Positions 8,578 through 16,879 of a stretch of 64,000 bases of DNA are shown here, piece by piece. The notes below the pieces were generated by a model, which was given only the letters and a program-made list of their open reading frames with translations, was not told the DNA's origin and did no database searches. The position numbers and the translations under genes were made by a program. Every line of letters begins with the position of its first letter. Position 1 is the first letter of the stretch. This DNA is from Bacillus_I endophytica_A (GTDB taxonomy: Bacteria; Bacillota; Bacilli; Bacillales; Bacillaceae_H), in contig NZ_JALAMS010000001.1 of the NCBI RefSeq assembly GCF_026790145.1, positions 186,001-250,000 on the forward strand, written 5' to 3'.

Positions 8578-8913
8578 ATGACGTGGATGACTTTGCTACT
8601 GCTCGTTCTTGCTACATTTCGTCTAACACGACTCATTGTTTTTGATAAGATTACCTCCTTTATTCGTCGTCCCTTTCATGAAATTGTAGAAGAAACACTT
8701 GAAGATGGTTCTGTAACTACGTATATAAAAATGAAAGGAACAGGTCTGAGAAGGTGGATTGGGGAACTGTTAAGCTGTTATTGGTGCACAGGAATGTGGT
8801 GTGCTATTGGTCTTTATGTACTTTATTCAATATATCCAGATATTTCATTTCCGTTTCTCTTTGTGCTTGCGATTGCAGGTGTAGCTGGAATTATTGAATC
8901 CTTTGTAGAATAA
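8578..8913 (+). CDS. yjcA: DUF1360 sporulation protein YjcA-like
   Basis: A 111-residue membrane protein of the DUF1360 family. It has an N-terminal helix (MTWMTLLLLVLATFRLTRLIV), a conserved RLTRLIVFDKIT segment, a CYWCTGMW motif near residue 65, and two more hydrophobic stretches at the end. In B. subtilis yjcA lies in the same neighbourhood and is expressed during sporulation; its molecular role is unknown. GAAAGGAAGG precedes the ATG. It is followed by a terminator that also serves the opposing gene. Confidence 0.82.
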   Translation: MTWMTLLLLVLATFRLTRLIVFDKITSFIRRPFHEIVEETLEDGSVTTYIKMKGTGLRRWIGELLSCYWCTGMWCAIGLYVLYSIYPDISFPFLFVLAIAGVAGIIESFVE

Positions 8914-8949
8914 AAAACAAGGTGTGGTCTTGAACCACACCTTGTTTTT
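8912..8949. terminator. Bidirectional terminator
   Basis: Stem CAAGGTGTGGT (8918-8928) with ACCACACCTTG (8934-8944), with A6 before and T5 after. It ends yjcA on the + strand and the facing gene on the - strand. Confidence 0.9.
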
Positions 8950-9717
8950 CTAAGATGAGAAGTTGAATATCGCCTTATTTAAGAAGGGAACACCTTCTTT
9001 GAACTCAGCTGTGTATGCATATCCTTCTAAAATAAAAGACGAAAGACTAGAACTAAGAGTTAGTTGAAAAGAATCAAAGGTAACAGATTCTCCTGGAGGA
9101 ATTTCATGCGTTTTTAAAGGTTTCAACCAATACTCTCCATTTTTTTGAACGCGTTCTTTCCAATCCTTTACAGCGTATTCCCATCCTTCTGAGTTTTGTT
9201 CTGAAAGACCAGGTTCTTCTTTATGAGATGAATCTCGAATTTTCCCGCTTATAATACACTTTGGTTCACTTACTTTTAAACATAAAAGGGGAGCGTGGAC
9301 TGTATCCTCCGTTTCATTTTTAATAACAGCATTTCCAATGAGTGTTACATCTTCTTCTTCTCCGGCCGGAATAATTGATGAGTACATAAAATAACATTTC
9401 AAAGTTGCGAGAGTGGCTTTAGGAGAAGAGAGAATTCTTTCTGCCTGCAAGCGTTCATTAATCATTTTTTGTTCAGAAAGCTCATTTTTTAATAGAGAAA
9501 GTTCTTTTTTTAAGACTTCTGTCTGTCCGTCGTCTAATGAATGAATAGGTGGAATATATTTCTTTTTCCAAAATGCTACATTTGCTCGTTCTGTTTCAAG
9601 ATCTTGCTCGTACTTTTTTATTGTATGTTCCAATCGATCAATTTCAGATTTATAGTGAATAAGTTTCTGTTGTAACTGTATAGATTGATTAGAAGATGAA
9701 GCTGTTTTTTTACCCAT
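8950..9717 (-). CDS. Coiled-coil protein of unknown function in the sporulation island
   Basis: I do not recognise this 255-residue protein. The N-terminal 95 residues are a predicted coiled coil with many Leu and Glu (YKSEIDRLEHTIKKYEQDLE), containing the short linker KKKYIPPIHSLDDG. The rest looks like a beta-rich domain with no signal peptide. AGGAGGTAAAACG leads into the ATG, the same 13-base leader as the next gene upstream, so the two may share control. Its place among coat genes suggests a spore surface or assembly role; this is inference. Confidence 0.7.
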   Translation of the reverse strand: MGKKTASSSNQSIQLQQKLIHYKSEIDRLEHTIKKYEQDLETERANVAFWKKKYIPPIHSLDDGQTEVLKKELSLLKNELSEQKMINERLQAERILSSPKATLATLKCYFMYSSIIPAGEEEDVTLIGNAVIKNETEDTVHAPLLCLKVSEPKCIISGKIRDSSHKEEPGLSEQNSEGWEYAVKDWKERVQKNGEYWLKPLKTHEIPPGESVTFDSFQLTLSSSLSSFILEGYAYTAEFKEGVPFLNKAIFNFSS

Positions 9718-9795
9718 CGTTTTACCTCCTCTTTTTATATGTATGAAGATACGAAGATAGATTTGTCAATATTCTAAAAAACTCTCTGCTTTATA

Positions 9796-9826
9796 AGAAA
9801 AAGGCAATTGGAGGGGGCCAATCGCC
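9796..9826 (-). terminator. Terminator of the Cys-rich gene (minus strand)
   Basis: On the minus strand arms 9818-9826 and 9803-9811 pair over 9 positions with one mismatch, followed by T5 (plus-strand A run 9798-9802). A second palindrome, AGAGGAGA/TCTCCTCT at 9854-9874, overlaps the stop codon of the gene it would end. Confidence 0.75.
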
Positions 9827-9873
9827 TGTTGACACATCACTTATTGAGGAAAGAGAGGAGAAAAAATCTCCTC

Positions 9874-10596
9874 TTATTCATATAGAGAGTAGCCAGGGAA
9901 AATCTCTGGGCACTGTGGCGGAGCCTGTTTTACAGGGCAAGATCCGTTTGTAACAATGTCGATATCTGGACGTGGATCACAGAACTTTCCTTCAACTTCA
10001 ATTTTTACATATGCTTCCATTTGGATGTCTAAGCAAAGTGTTAAGCATACATCAAGCTGTTGGAAGCAGTTATGTGGGTTGCTGATAATTGATGCGTGAC
10101 AGTCAGCAAACGTAACATGACCTACAAGTTCTGTTCCTTCTGGAGCGCATAAGAAGAATGTTTGAATTGTTGCAAAAGGCTGTGGAGCTGAGTAGCAAAG
10201 ATCTCCATCTTCATCCAGAATACGAACAACATAATAACCTCTTACAAGTACTTTAACTCTTTGAAGTGTTACACACTCTCCATCTGGAAGTGTAACTGTT
10301 ACTTCAGGACGACCGCCTGATTGAATAATTTCTGTAATTTCTAATCCTTCTTCGCAGTTGTAGTCAACTGGATTACCAGAAGAATCTGTAATCATACAAG
10401 ATGCTTCACAAGTTTCTGATAAGAAATCAAGTTCATACGGATCTGTATCTCCTGGTAAGTCGAAATGAAAATCAAAGTCTAAGTTGTCAAATCCATGTTT
10501 CCCCATATGACAAGAAACAGGTAATTCAATTTCGCGATTAACCCAATCGTAGACTTTTGGCACGCGGATGCATAGTCTCTCTTTAATAGGTTCCAT
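9874..10596 (-). CDS. Cysteine-rich, probably spore-associated protein of unknown function
   Basis: A 240-residue acidic protein with about 15 cysteines spread along its length (for example LCIRVPKVYDWV at residue 8 and NCFQQLDVCLTLCLD near 187). No signal peptide or membrane helix. Many cysteines plus the position between cotO/yjcA and spoVIF fit a disulfide-linked coat or exosporium component, but I do not know the family. AGGAGGTAAAACG precedes the ATG. Upstream on the minus strand a SigK-like CATACTATG is visible around 10661-10669. Confidence 0.72.
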   Translation of the reverse strand: MEPIKERLCIRVPKVYDWVNREIELPVSCHMGKHGFDNLDFDFHFDLPGDTDPYELDFLSETCEASCMITDSSGNPVDYNCEEGLEITEIIQSGGRPEVTVTLPDGECVTLQRVKVLVRGYYVVRILDEDGDLCYSAPQPFATIQTFFLCAPEGTELVGHVTFADCHASIISNPHNCFQQLDVCLTLCLDIQMEAYVKIEVEGKFCDPRPDIDIVTNGSCPVKQAPPQCPEIFPGYSLYE

Positions 10597-10859
10597 CGTT
10601 TTACCTCCTATAAATAATTGTCCTCGCTCTCATCCCTGAAACACGTTTAGGACTAATACATAGTATGAAGAATGCTCTGTTATGTTCCTTAACGATAGCG
10701 GAATTTCGTGGGTAAAAGCGGAATTATTTGCTCAGTGACAGCATATTCATAAATGACAAAAGTGTTAGTGTTCTTTTGAAATTATTTTAGATTTTTCGTC
10801 AAGATGGATAAATGTTCTGTGCGCTTATATGAGAGTTCATCAAAGACAGCAAGGAGTGT

Positions 10860-11327
10860 ATGACAGTGTCTCAAACAAAACCAACATATGAACAGCTAAA
10901 AGGCTATCTACAGCGAATGAGGGCAGAGCTTGAATTTTATAAAAGTGAATACAATAAGAATCGTTTGAAAACGTTGAACTTACATGATATTGAAGAAGAA
11001 TTAGCGGAGCAGTGGCTTGAGGAAAAAGAGCAAATTATGCTTGAAAAAGAGCAAATTATACTTGAAAAAGAAAAATGGCGTGAAAGAGCCGAGGAACTAA
11101 GTGAAAAAATTGAAATGGTTGAAAAAGAGAAAGAAGAAGAACTTCTTAAACGTCAAAAAGAAGAAACAGCTAAGCTGAAAGAGCAAGTTGCTATTCTAGA
11201 AAAGAAAGTGCACGATCAGAAGCCTGCTGACCAATCTTCTAATGTAAAGAACTATGATAATGATTGGTTTATGCGTAATTTAAAAGAGCAAAATTTCTAT
11301 AAAGAGAAGCGAAGACCAAGAAAATAA
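10860..11327 (+). CDS. Coiled-coil hypothetical protein in the sporulation island
   Basis: A 155-residue soluble protein, not recognised. Residues 5-120 are a long charged coiled coil containing a near-exact tandem 8-residue unit (EKEQIMLE then EKEQIILE near 57-72), and the C-terminus is basic (EKRRPRK). AAGGAG at 10851-10856 is only 3 bases from ATG 10860 and 9 from GTG 10866, so the GTG start is also possible. It is the first gene of a rightward run of small genes leading to spoVIF. Confidence 0.68.
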   Translation: MTVSQTKPTYEQLKGYLQRMRAELEFYKSEYNKNRLKTLNLHDIEEELAEQWLEEKEQIMLEKEQIILEKEKWRERAEELSEKIEMVEKEKEEELLKRQKEETAKLKEQVAILEKKVHDQKPADQSSNVKNYDNDWFMRNLKEQNFYKEKRRPRK

Positions 11328-11447
11328 GGTAAACATCCTATCAACAGAGAACGTCTTGAAGAATATAGTAAAGAGAGAGTTTCATATTGTTTTTCATACT
11401 CGTGCTAGTAAACGAAAGCATGACAGTAGAAAAGAGGTGAATTAAAC

Positions 11448-11597
11448 ATGCAATATCCTCAATATCCTCAAAACGGTCATGTCTATTATCCTTCATCACA
11501 TAAGCATCTGCAAAAGAAACCCAAGCTTTATGCAAACAAACAACAAGTTAAAGACTGTGGATGTGGAAAGAAGTTAAAAGTAGATCCAAAACGTTAA
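11448..11597 (+). CDS. Small protein with Tyr/Pro N-terminus and CGCGKK motif
   Basis: A 49-residue protein beginning MQYPQYPQNGHVYYPSS and ending with a DCGCGKKLKVDPKR tail. AAAGAGGTG lies 10 bases before the ATG, and a terminator follows directly after the stop, both supporting a real gene. The Tyr/Pro-rich start and paired cysteines resemble small coat proteins, but I do not recognise the family. Confidence 0.6.
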   Translation: MQYPQYPQNGHVYYPSSHKHLQKKPKLYANKQQVKDCGCGKKLKVDPKR

Positions 11598-11616
11598 TCA
11601 CGAGATTATACGAAAG

Positions 11617-11646
11617 AAAGGGCAATGTATTATTGCCCTTTTTTCT
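11617..11646 (+). terminator. Terminator after the 49-aa gene
   Basis: Perfect 10-bp stem AAAGGGCAAT (11617-11626) with ATTGCCCTTT (11632-11641), then T-rich sequence. Confidence 0.9.
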
Positions 11647-11682
11647 TTTGATGAATAAAGATGAAAGTGTGAGGTGAAAGGA

Positions 11683-11877
11683 ATGAGTGATTTCTTAGAG
11701 GAGCTTGAAACTTTTTTTGAGAACTTCCATAGTAACAAAATGGAGAAAGAAGAAGAGCAAATACAGAAACTAGAAAGATATGTAGAGAAGATGGAACACG
11801 AGAAAAAAATGCATGACATTGAAAAAAGTGAAGAAGCGTTTGGGAAATATGAGATGAATGATCCTTTTGGAAAATAA
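11683..11877 (+). CDS. Small charged coiled-coil protein, unknown
   Basis: A 64-residue, strongly helical, Glu/Lys-rich protein (MSDFLEELETFFENFHSN...), predicted coiled coil throughout, ending NDPFGK. GTGAGGTG lies 6 bases before ATG 11683, which I prefer over an upstream GTG at 11674. No known domain. It sits in the sporulation island and is probably one of the small coat-associated proteins. Confidence 0.6.
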   Translation: MSDFLEELETFFENFHSNKMEKEEEQIQKLERYVEKMEHEKKMHDIEKSEEAFGKYEMNDPFGK

Positions 11878-11902
11878 AAAAAGAAAAACGACATGCGCCC
11901 AT

Positions 11903-11930
11903 ACCAAATGTACTCCTTCAACATATCGTG
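11903..11930 (+). promoter_or_regulatory. SigK-like promoter of the yjcZ-type gene
   Basis: ACC (11903-11905), 16-bp spacer, CATATCGTG (11922-11930). This fits the mother-cell SigK pattern (-35 AC core, -10 CATAnnnT), placed 33 bases before the start codon. Confidence 0.5.
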
Positions 11931-11962
11931 TTAAGGAATAAGGAAAGAGGAGGTGTAAAGAT

Positions 11963-12112
11963 ATGGGCTTTGGATATGGTGGTTACGGTTGTGGCGGCTA
12001 TAGTTACGGCGGTGGCGGCTACGGTTATGGTGGCGGCTACGGTGGCGGCTTTGCGCTAATCGTTGTATTGTTCATTCTATTAATTATCGTTGGTGCTGCT
12101 TTTTGTCACTAA
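11963..12112 (+). CDS. yjcZ: YjcZ-family sporulation protein
   Basis: A 49-residue protein with a Gly/Tyr-rich first half (repeats of GGYG type) followed by one hydrophobic helix, FALIVVLFILLIIVG, and a short tail ending CH. This layout is that of the YjcZ family of small sporulation membrane proteins. AGAGGAGGTG lies 7 bases before the ATG, and a SigK-like promoter and a terminator bracket it. It is a paralogue of the gene at 38908. Confidence 0.85.
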   Translation: MGFGYGGYGCGGYSYGGGGYGYGGGYGGGFALIVVLFILLIIVGAAFCH

Positions 12113-12157
12113 ACAGAACTTTGGAACACTTCCCTCCTAAACAATACTGTATGTTAA

Positions 12158-12193
12158 AGAGTGCGAGTAAACTTTTACTCGCACTTTCTTTTT
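12158..12193 (+). terminator. Terminator after the yjcZ-type gene
   Basis: 11-bp stem AGTGCGAGTAA (12160-12170) with TTACTCGCACT (12175-12185), then a T-rich run. Confidence 0.9.
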
Positions 12194-12222
12194 CACCAAT
12201 TCTTCTTTAATTTCATACGATA
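12194..12222 (+). promoter_or_regulatory. SigK-like promoter of spoVIF
   Basis: CACC (12194-12197), 16-bp spacer, CATACGATA (12214-12222). The -10 is a full match to CATAnnnTA, and spoVIF is a SigK-type gene in B. subtilis. Confidence 0.6.
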
Positions 12223-12245
12223 TATTACTGTGATAAGGAGGTATC

Positions 12246-12503
12246 ATGATGGATAACAATCTCTTTAAAAACATTGAAAAGAAAACAGGCGTAAATATGA
12301 AAGACGTATTTGAACTTGCTAACTCTGTGCAAGGAGCAAACTTCAAAGATGAAAAAACAGTACGCAATCTTGTGCGCCGCGTTTCACAAATTGCAAACAA
12401 ACCTGTACCAAAAGAAAAAGAAGATAAAATTGTTAAAGCGATTACAGATAACGGTCAATCACTTGATTTTGGAACAATCGCGAAAATGATTAATAAAAAA
12501 TAA
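12246..12503 (+). CDS. spoVIF: Stage VI sporulation protein F
   Basis: An 85-residue soluble protein needed in B. subtilis for late coat maturation, where it protects the GerR/GerE-dependent programme. The whole sequence matches the family: NIEKKTGVNMKDVFELANS near the start, KTVRNLVRRVSQIANKPVPKEKED in the middle, and TIAKMINKK at the end. AAGGAGGT lies just before two adjacent ATG codons. A SigK-like promoter precedes it, and its stop codon abuts a terminator. Confidence 0.93.
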   Translation: MMDNNLFKNIEKKTGVNMKDVFELANSVQGANFKDEKTVRNLVRRVSQIANKPVPKEKEDKIVKAITDNGQSLDFGTIAKMINKK

Positions 12504-12533
12504 AACCCCATCTTAAAGATGGGGTTCTTTTTT
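12504..12533. terminator. Terminator between spoVIF and yjcD
   Basis: Stem AACCCCATC (12504-12512) with GATGGGGTT (12518-12526), then TTTTTT after one C. It lies between converging genes. Confidence 0.9.
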
Positions 12534-14805
12534 AAAATAAACCTTTGAGGAAGCGGGATGGATGGGCTTTCTTTCCTCTACGGTGTTCTGGTATCGACAG
12601 AAAAAGAGATTGTTTAGCTCGTGTCATCGCTACATAAAGAAGTCTTCTTTCTTCTTCAAGGGGGGCCTCGTCCCCATTTCGATAGGCATCAAGAGCATAG
12701 TCATGAGGGAGAGCTCCATCAACAACTCCTAATATATATACATGGTTATATTCAAGGCCTTTTGCACGGTGAATAGTTGTAAGTGTAATCGAAGAAGGAA
12801 ATGTTTTGCTAAGTTTCTTCATTTCTTCATTCATTGCTTTCATGTGATCAGCATGTTCTATAAATTGTTTTACAGTGTTAAATTTTCTCGCTACAATTTT
12901 TAAATCCCGAATATCATCAGAACCTTTTTCAATAGCATTTCCTTCATTGCCACGCTTTTTTACAAACTGATTAAAGCCCATTTCTTTTTCAATAATATCA
13001 ATTGCTCCAAGAGGAGAACGATTTTTTAATGTCGAAAACAGTGGAACAAGCTTCATAAGCTTTCGTTTTTGAAAACTTTGAAGGTTTGTTAAATGGCCAA
13101 GCGCTTCTACATATGAACAATCATGCAAAATGCTCAATGCTTTTACATCATTCAAAGCAGAAGCTTTTAAAAATAAAGCAGGTAAAAGTTGCCCTAAAGC
13201 TTCCTGGTCGTTCTCATTTATACTCAATCGTAAGAAGGCAAGCATTGCTTTGATCATACGTCTGTTATAGAAAGAATCTGCACCATAATCAATTGAAAAA
13301 GGTAAATTAGAAGATGACAGTCGCTCAAAGAGAGCTCTTGACATCGTATGTGTGCGATATAGAATGGCAAAATCACTAGGATCTGCTCCCTGTTCAATCT
13401 TTTCTTTAATATCCGTTACGATCATTGTTGCTTCTTCTTCTTCATCATAAGGAGAAAAGGAGAGCGGAGTGAACTCATTTTCAAACTGAGCGCGCATTTT
13501 TTTAGTATAGCGATCTTTGTTTCGCTTAATAACCGCATTTGCTCCGTCCACAATAGCATGACTTGAACGATAGTTTTCACTAAGTGTAACAATCTGGGTG
13601 TCGTCATTGTCATTGCTAAAGTTTCGAATAAAACTTGGATTGCTTCCACGAAACGCATAAATGGATTGATCATCATCGCCAACAACACAGATATTTTGAG
13701 ATTTTGCACTTAAAAGCTTCATGATTTCGTATTGCACAAGATTAATATCTTGAAATTCATCAACTAGAAAGTAGTGAAAACGGTCTTGATAATAAGCACG
13801 AATTTCTTCATTTTCTTTTAAAAGCTCATAGCAACCTAGAAGCATGTCATCAAAATCAAACATTCCTTGCTCTATTCGCATTTCTTCATAGCGTCTGTAA
13901 AGATATTGAACATCTTTTTCCCATTGATTCTCAGGCTTAACATCACTCGGTAAGATGAGGGTGTTTTTCCAATAGCTTATTTCGTTTAAAGCTTGGTCAA
14001 AAGGAAACTGTTCTTCTTCAATATCAAGCTCTCGTGCTGCTGTTTTTACAAACTTTTCGCGCTGCCATTCCCACTTCATTAGACGGTCATTTCGCCACTC
14101 TTGTGGCTTATGATAGCTTAATATTCTGTAAAAAATGCTGTGAAATGTTCCAACTACCATCTTTCCTATCATGGAGGACTGAATCCCCTCATATGAACGA
14201 AGACGCTCTTTCATCTCTTGAGCTGCTTTTGTTGTAAAAGTTACAAGCATAATGGAAGAGGGATCTACTTTCTTCTCCACGAGCAGGTAGGCAGCACGCG
14301 CTGTGAGAACTCGTGTTTTTCCACTTCCAGCTCCAGCCAAAACAAGCAATGGCCCCTCTGTCTTTTTTACTGCTTCTTCCTGCTGTATATCAAGAGACAA
14401 CCCAGCATAATTAATAACCGTGCCTCTCCGTGTTTTGAAGGAACTTTGAGAAACAAGCGCTTTTGTTTTTGTAAAAGGCACATCAACAGTTGCTGTATTG
14501 CCACTAATTGCTCTACTTGTAGGTAAGCGAAATCCAGCACTTTCACGGTAGGCAGGTTTTGTTTCTTTTACAACCTTTTTTTGCGCCTTTTCTTCTATGC
14601 TTTTTATGCATTCAGGACGTTCATAAGGTTTTAAAGCATGATAAAAATAAGGTTTTTTTTCCATCCCTATATAAAGCTTTACACTTTCATGACAGTGAGC
14701 GCATGTAACGAGTCCACGCTGACTTTCTTGATACAAAGATTGATAAAGCTCTCTTTTCATTGTTGAAAGTGAAATCATTTCATTTTGATAAATGGCTTGA
14801 TTCAT
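12532..14805 (-). CDS. yjcD: UvrD/PcrA-like superfamily 1 DNA helicase YjcD
   Basis: An ATP-dependent 3'-5' helicase relative, 757 residues. Motifs in order: Walker A GAGSGKTRVL (about 158), FLVDEFQDIN (about 349), GDDDQSIYAFRGS (about 374), LSENYRS (about 402), TIHRAKGLEY (about 672) and LLYVAMTRAKQS (about 723). Unlike UvrD or PcrA it has a 130-residue N-terminal extension with a CAHC...H...C cluster (residues 36-63) that resembles a zinc finger. Role is probably DNA repair or recombination; substrate unknown. B. subtilis yjcD has the same position and length. Confidence 0.92.
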   Translation of the reverse strand: MNQAIYQNEMISLSTMKRELYQSLYQESQRGLVTCAHCHESVKLYIGMEKKPYFYHALKPYERPECIKSIEEKAQKKVVKETKPAYRESAGFRLPTSRAISGNTATVDVPFTKTKALVSQSSFKTRRGTVINYAGLSLDIQQEEAVKKTEGPLLVLAGAGSGKTRVLTARAAYLLVEKKVDPSSIMLVTFTTKAAQEMKERLRSYEGIQSSMIGKMVVGTFHSIFYRILSYHKPQEWRNDRLMKWEWQREKFVKTAARELDIEEEQFPFDQALNEISYWKNTLILPSDVKPENQWEKDVQYLYRRYEEMRIEQGMFDFDDMLLGCYELLKENEEIRAYYQDRFHYFLVDEFQDINLVQYEIMKLLSAKSQNICVVGDDDQSIYAFRGSNPSFIRNFSNDNDDTQIVTLSENYRSSHAIVDGANAVIKRNKDRYTKKMRAQFENEFTPLSFSPYDEEEEATMIVTDIKEKIEQGADPSDFAILYRTHTMSRALFERLSSSNLPFSIDYGADSFYNRRMIKAMLAFLRLSINENDQEALGQLLPALFLKASALNDVKALSILHDCSYVEALGHLTNLQSFQKRKLMKLVPLFSTLKNRSPLGAIDIIEKEMGFNQFVKKRGNEGNAIEKGSDDIRDLKIVARKFNTVKQFIEHADHMKAMNEEMKKLSKTFPSSITLTTIHRAKGLEYNHVYILGVVDGALPHDYALDAYRNGDEAPLEEERRLLYVAMTRAKQSLFLSIPEHRRGKKAHPSRFLKGLF

Positions 14806-14958
14806 GAAATAGTCTCCTCACTTTGCACTTATCTAAACATTATAATCAAACTTCATCATATCAGAATGGAAAGGAGAACGAAAGAATAACAGTATTTTGA
14901 GAGGATTAGAAGGAAACAAATGAAGGCAAATAATAGGAAATAATAGGAGGGAGAAAGA

Positions 14959-15192
14959 GTGGGATATATTTTACCAATTGAAAATTACACGTACCTTCAA
15001 TACATTAATAGAACAGTAAAAGGTTATAAGGGCGGAGCAGTGCATAAAATAGTTCCAACACAAGCTTTATACGGAAGTAATGAAAGATTTCAAAAAGAAG
15101 AAATAGAAATGAGAAGGCAAAAGAATATGCAAATAAAAAAGACGATAAGTGAAATAACTGGAAAAGGAAAGTTCTTTAACGATCTTGTGTAA
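14959..15192 (+). CDS. Small conserved-looking protein, unknown
   Basis: A 77-residue basic protein starting MGYILPIENYTYLQYINRT, with GTG at 14959 and AGGAGGGAG five bases ahead. The first half looks folded (aromatic, beta-prone); the second is a helix (KEEIEMRRQKNMQIKKTISEI). No known domain. It lies in the position of the uncharacterised yjcE/yjcF genes of B. subtilis, but I cannot confirm homology. Confidence 0.6.
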   Translation: MGYILPIENYTYLQYINRTVKGYKGGAVHKIVPTQALYGSNERFQKEEIEMRRQKNMQIKKTISEITGKGKFFNDLV

Positions 15193-15298
15193 AGAGGGGA
15201 ACTTCAAATTCACTTTAAAGAATATTTAAGGAAAATATTTACTTTTTATAGTAACTAATACTTGTAATTAACATCGAAAACATATTATCATATAGGGT

Positions 15299-15310
15299 GT
15301 TACTAGTAAC
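15299..15310. repeat. Perfect 12-bp palindrome
   Basis: GTTACTAGTAAC lies 55 bases before the small membrane-protein gene at 15365. It has the size and symmetry of a repressor operator, but no regulator can be named. Confidence 0.4.
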
Positions 15311-15364
15311 ATGACATTTTGTGGAATTTAAGATGTAGTTTGATAAGAGTAAGGAGATTTTGCA

Positions 15365-15478
15365 ATGAAAAGCGTACATAATCTTTTTTATTATTTTGTT
15401 CAGAGTTTTAAAGTTTCAGCAGCATTGTTTGTTTTTGTAGGAGCTCTTTTTATGTTTAAAATTAAAAAAGCACGGTAG
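15365..15478 (+). CDS. 37-residue single-helix membrane protein
   Basis: Short gene with AAGGAG 9 bases before its ATG. The product MKSVHNLFYYFVQSFK... has one membrane helix (VSAALFVFVGALFMF) and a basic end KIKKAR, so the C-terminus should face the cytosol. The stop codon lies in the left arm of a strong terminator, which supports expression. Function unknown. Confidence 0.6.
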   Translation: MKSVHNLFYYFVQSFKVSAALFVFVGALFMFKIKKAR

Positions 15479-15519
15479 AATCCTTGTAAGATTAGGGATT
15501 CTACCGTGCCTTCTTTTTT
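15470..15519. terminator. Bidirectional terminator with a 14-bp perfect stem
   Basis: GCACGGTAGAATCC (15470-15483) pairs with GGATTCTACCGTGC (15496-15509). An A6 run lies on the left and a T-rich run on the right. It separates the small membrane gene and yjcG. Confidence 0.92.
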
Positions 15520-15527
15520 AATTGATG

Positions 15528-16043
15528 TTATTCATGTCCAAAACGAAATGTTTCATAAACCGTCCATGAACCATTATCAAGTTGGTAAAGAAGATGAAAA
15601 CGATCAATAACTTCTTTATGATTAATATCAACAAGTTTAAGTTGACTGTATACATCAAGATGTTCATCATCTGATAGGTTTTGCCCAATTGTAATGTGAG
15701 GAATATAGGAATATTCTACTTCTTGAGCAAGAGGTCCGCTATGAAGGTGCTCATATAGCGTTTTTAAATCATCATTTTTTTCAACTTTTAAATAAACTGT
15801 ATTATTTGCAGGAGAAAAAGAACTAACTTTAGTGACATTAATAGTGATTGGCTTGAGTTTATGAGCGATATCACGAAATGTAGGAATTAACGTCTCAATC
15901 TCATCATTAGACGTTTCAAATTGTTCTTTAACTGTAATATGTGGCGGGATTAGAGCATATCTAGAATCATAGCGTTTTCGATAAGAGTTTGCAGTATCCT
16001 GTAATTTTTTTGATGGAAATAAAACAACTCCGTATTTCATCAT
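15528..16043 (-). CDS. yjcG: YjcG, 2H phosphoesterase / 2'-5' RNA ligase-like protein
   Basis: A 171-residue cytosolic protein with two HxTx motifs, PPHITVKEQF (about 34) and IPHITIGQN (about 118). These form the active site of the 2H superfamily, which acts on 2',3'-cyclic or 2'-5' phosphodiester bonds. The natural substrate of YjcG is not known. Length equals B. subtilis YjcG. AAGGAGGGAC precedes two adjacent ATG codons. It follows yjcH by 94 bases on the same strand, as in B. subtilis. Confidence 0.92.
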   Translation of the reverse strand: MMKYGVVLFPSKKLQDTANSYRKRYDSRYALIPPHITVKEQFETSNDEIETLIPTFRDIAHKLKPITINVTKVSSFSPANNTVYLKVEKNDDLKTLYEHLHSGPLAQEVEYSYIPHITIGQNLSDDEHLDVYSQLKLVDINHKEVIDRFHLLYQLDNGSWTVYETFRFGHE

Positions 16044-16137
16044 ACAGTCCCTCCTTAAATTGTATAAAGATGCAGTTTCTTGTTAATTATAGCAAATTTC
16101 TGAAAAACATTATATTCTCAAAAGTATGGTAGTTAAC

Positions 16138-16863
16138 TTAACATAACATTTTTCTTAAAGCGCGAGGTATATCTTTCTGCCAATATCTCCACGTATGATT
16201 TCCTTCCATCTCTTCATAAAAGTAAGAAAATCCTTTTGTAGTAAGAAGTTGATAAAGTTCTCTGTTAGGTGTTAGGAAGTCAGCAATTTTCTTGTCCGTT
16301 GTCTTAACTTCTGTCTCCTGAAGACCAATTGTATGATAAATATGTAAGGCATTTGGAGAAGCAAAGTCTGCAACTTTATTTAGAAGCGTTTCATTCACAA
16401 GCGGTGACTGAGCCACAACTTTATTAAATGTGTGAGGATATTGAAGTGCTGTTAATAACGAAACTGTTCCACCTAACGAATCTCCAATAAGTGTTCTTGT
16501 TCCTCCCATTTTATGAGTTGGAAGAAGGTCGTCTAAATAAGAAAGGAGTTCATGAGCTAAAAATCGAACGTATTGTTCAACTTTTTCCCCGTCAGGATGA
16601 TACATTTTGCGTCGCTCATCTACTGATTTATAAGGAATACCTACTGCAATTGTTGGTTCAATTTCCTCTTCCTCAGACAATTCATCAAGCGCCCGTGATA
16701 GCTTTCCAAACATAAAATAATCTTTCCCATCTTGAGCAATTAATAAGGAATATTTATAAAGTGGAGAATATGTTTTTGGAAGATATAAAAGCAGCGTCAT
16801 TTCTTCCTGAAGTTCTTCACTATAAAACGTTAGTTCCTCAATCTTTCCAGGGCGATAATCCAT
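16138..16863 (-). CDS. yjcH: YjcH, alpha/beta-hydrolase esterase
   Basis: A 241-residue soluble esterase of the Esterase D/enterochelin esterase type. The nucleophile elbow is GDSLGG near residue 128, an acidic residue follows in the TIGLQETEV region, and the His is probably in EGNHTWRYW near 223. Substrate unknown; some relatives cut siderophore or acyl esters. GGAGG lies 8 bases before the ATG. A perfect cre sequence sits just upstream of the ribosome site, so CcpA probably represses yjcH (and yjcG) when glucose is present. Confidence 0.9.
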   Translation of the reverse strand: MDYRPGKIEELTFYSEELQEEMTLLLYLPKTYSPLYKYSLLIAQDGKDYFMFGKLSRALDELSEEEEIEPTIAVGIPYKSVDERRKMYHPDGEKVEQYVRFLAHELLSYLDDLLPTHKMGGTRTLIGDSLGGTVSLLTALQYPHTFNKVVAQSPLVNETLLNKVADFASPNALHIYHTIGLQETEVKTTDKKIADFLTPNRELYQLLTTKGFSYFYEEMEGNHTWRYWQKDIPRALRKMLC

Positions 16864-16879
16864 TAAAAATCCTCCAAAC

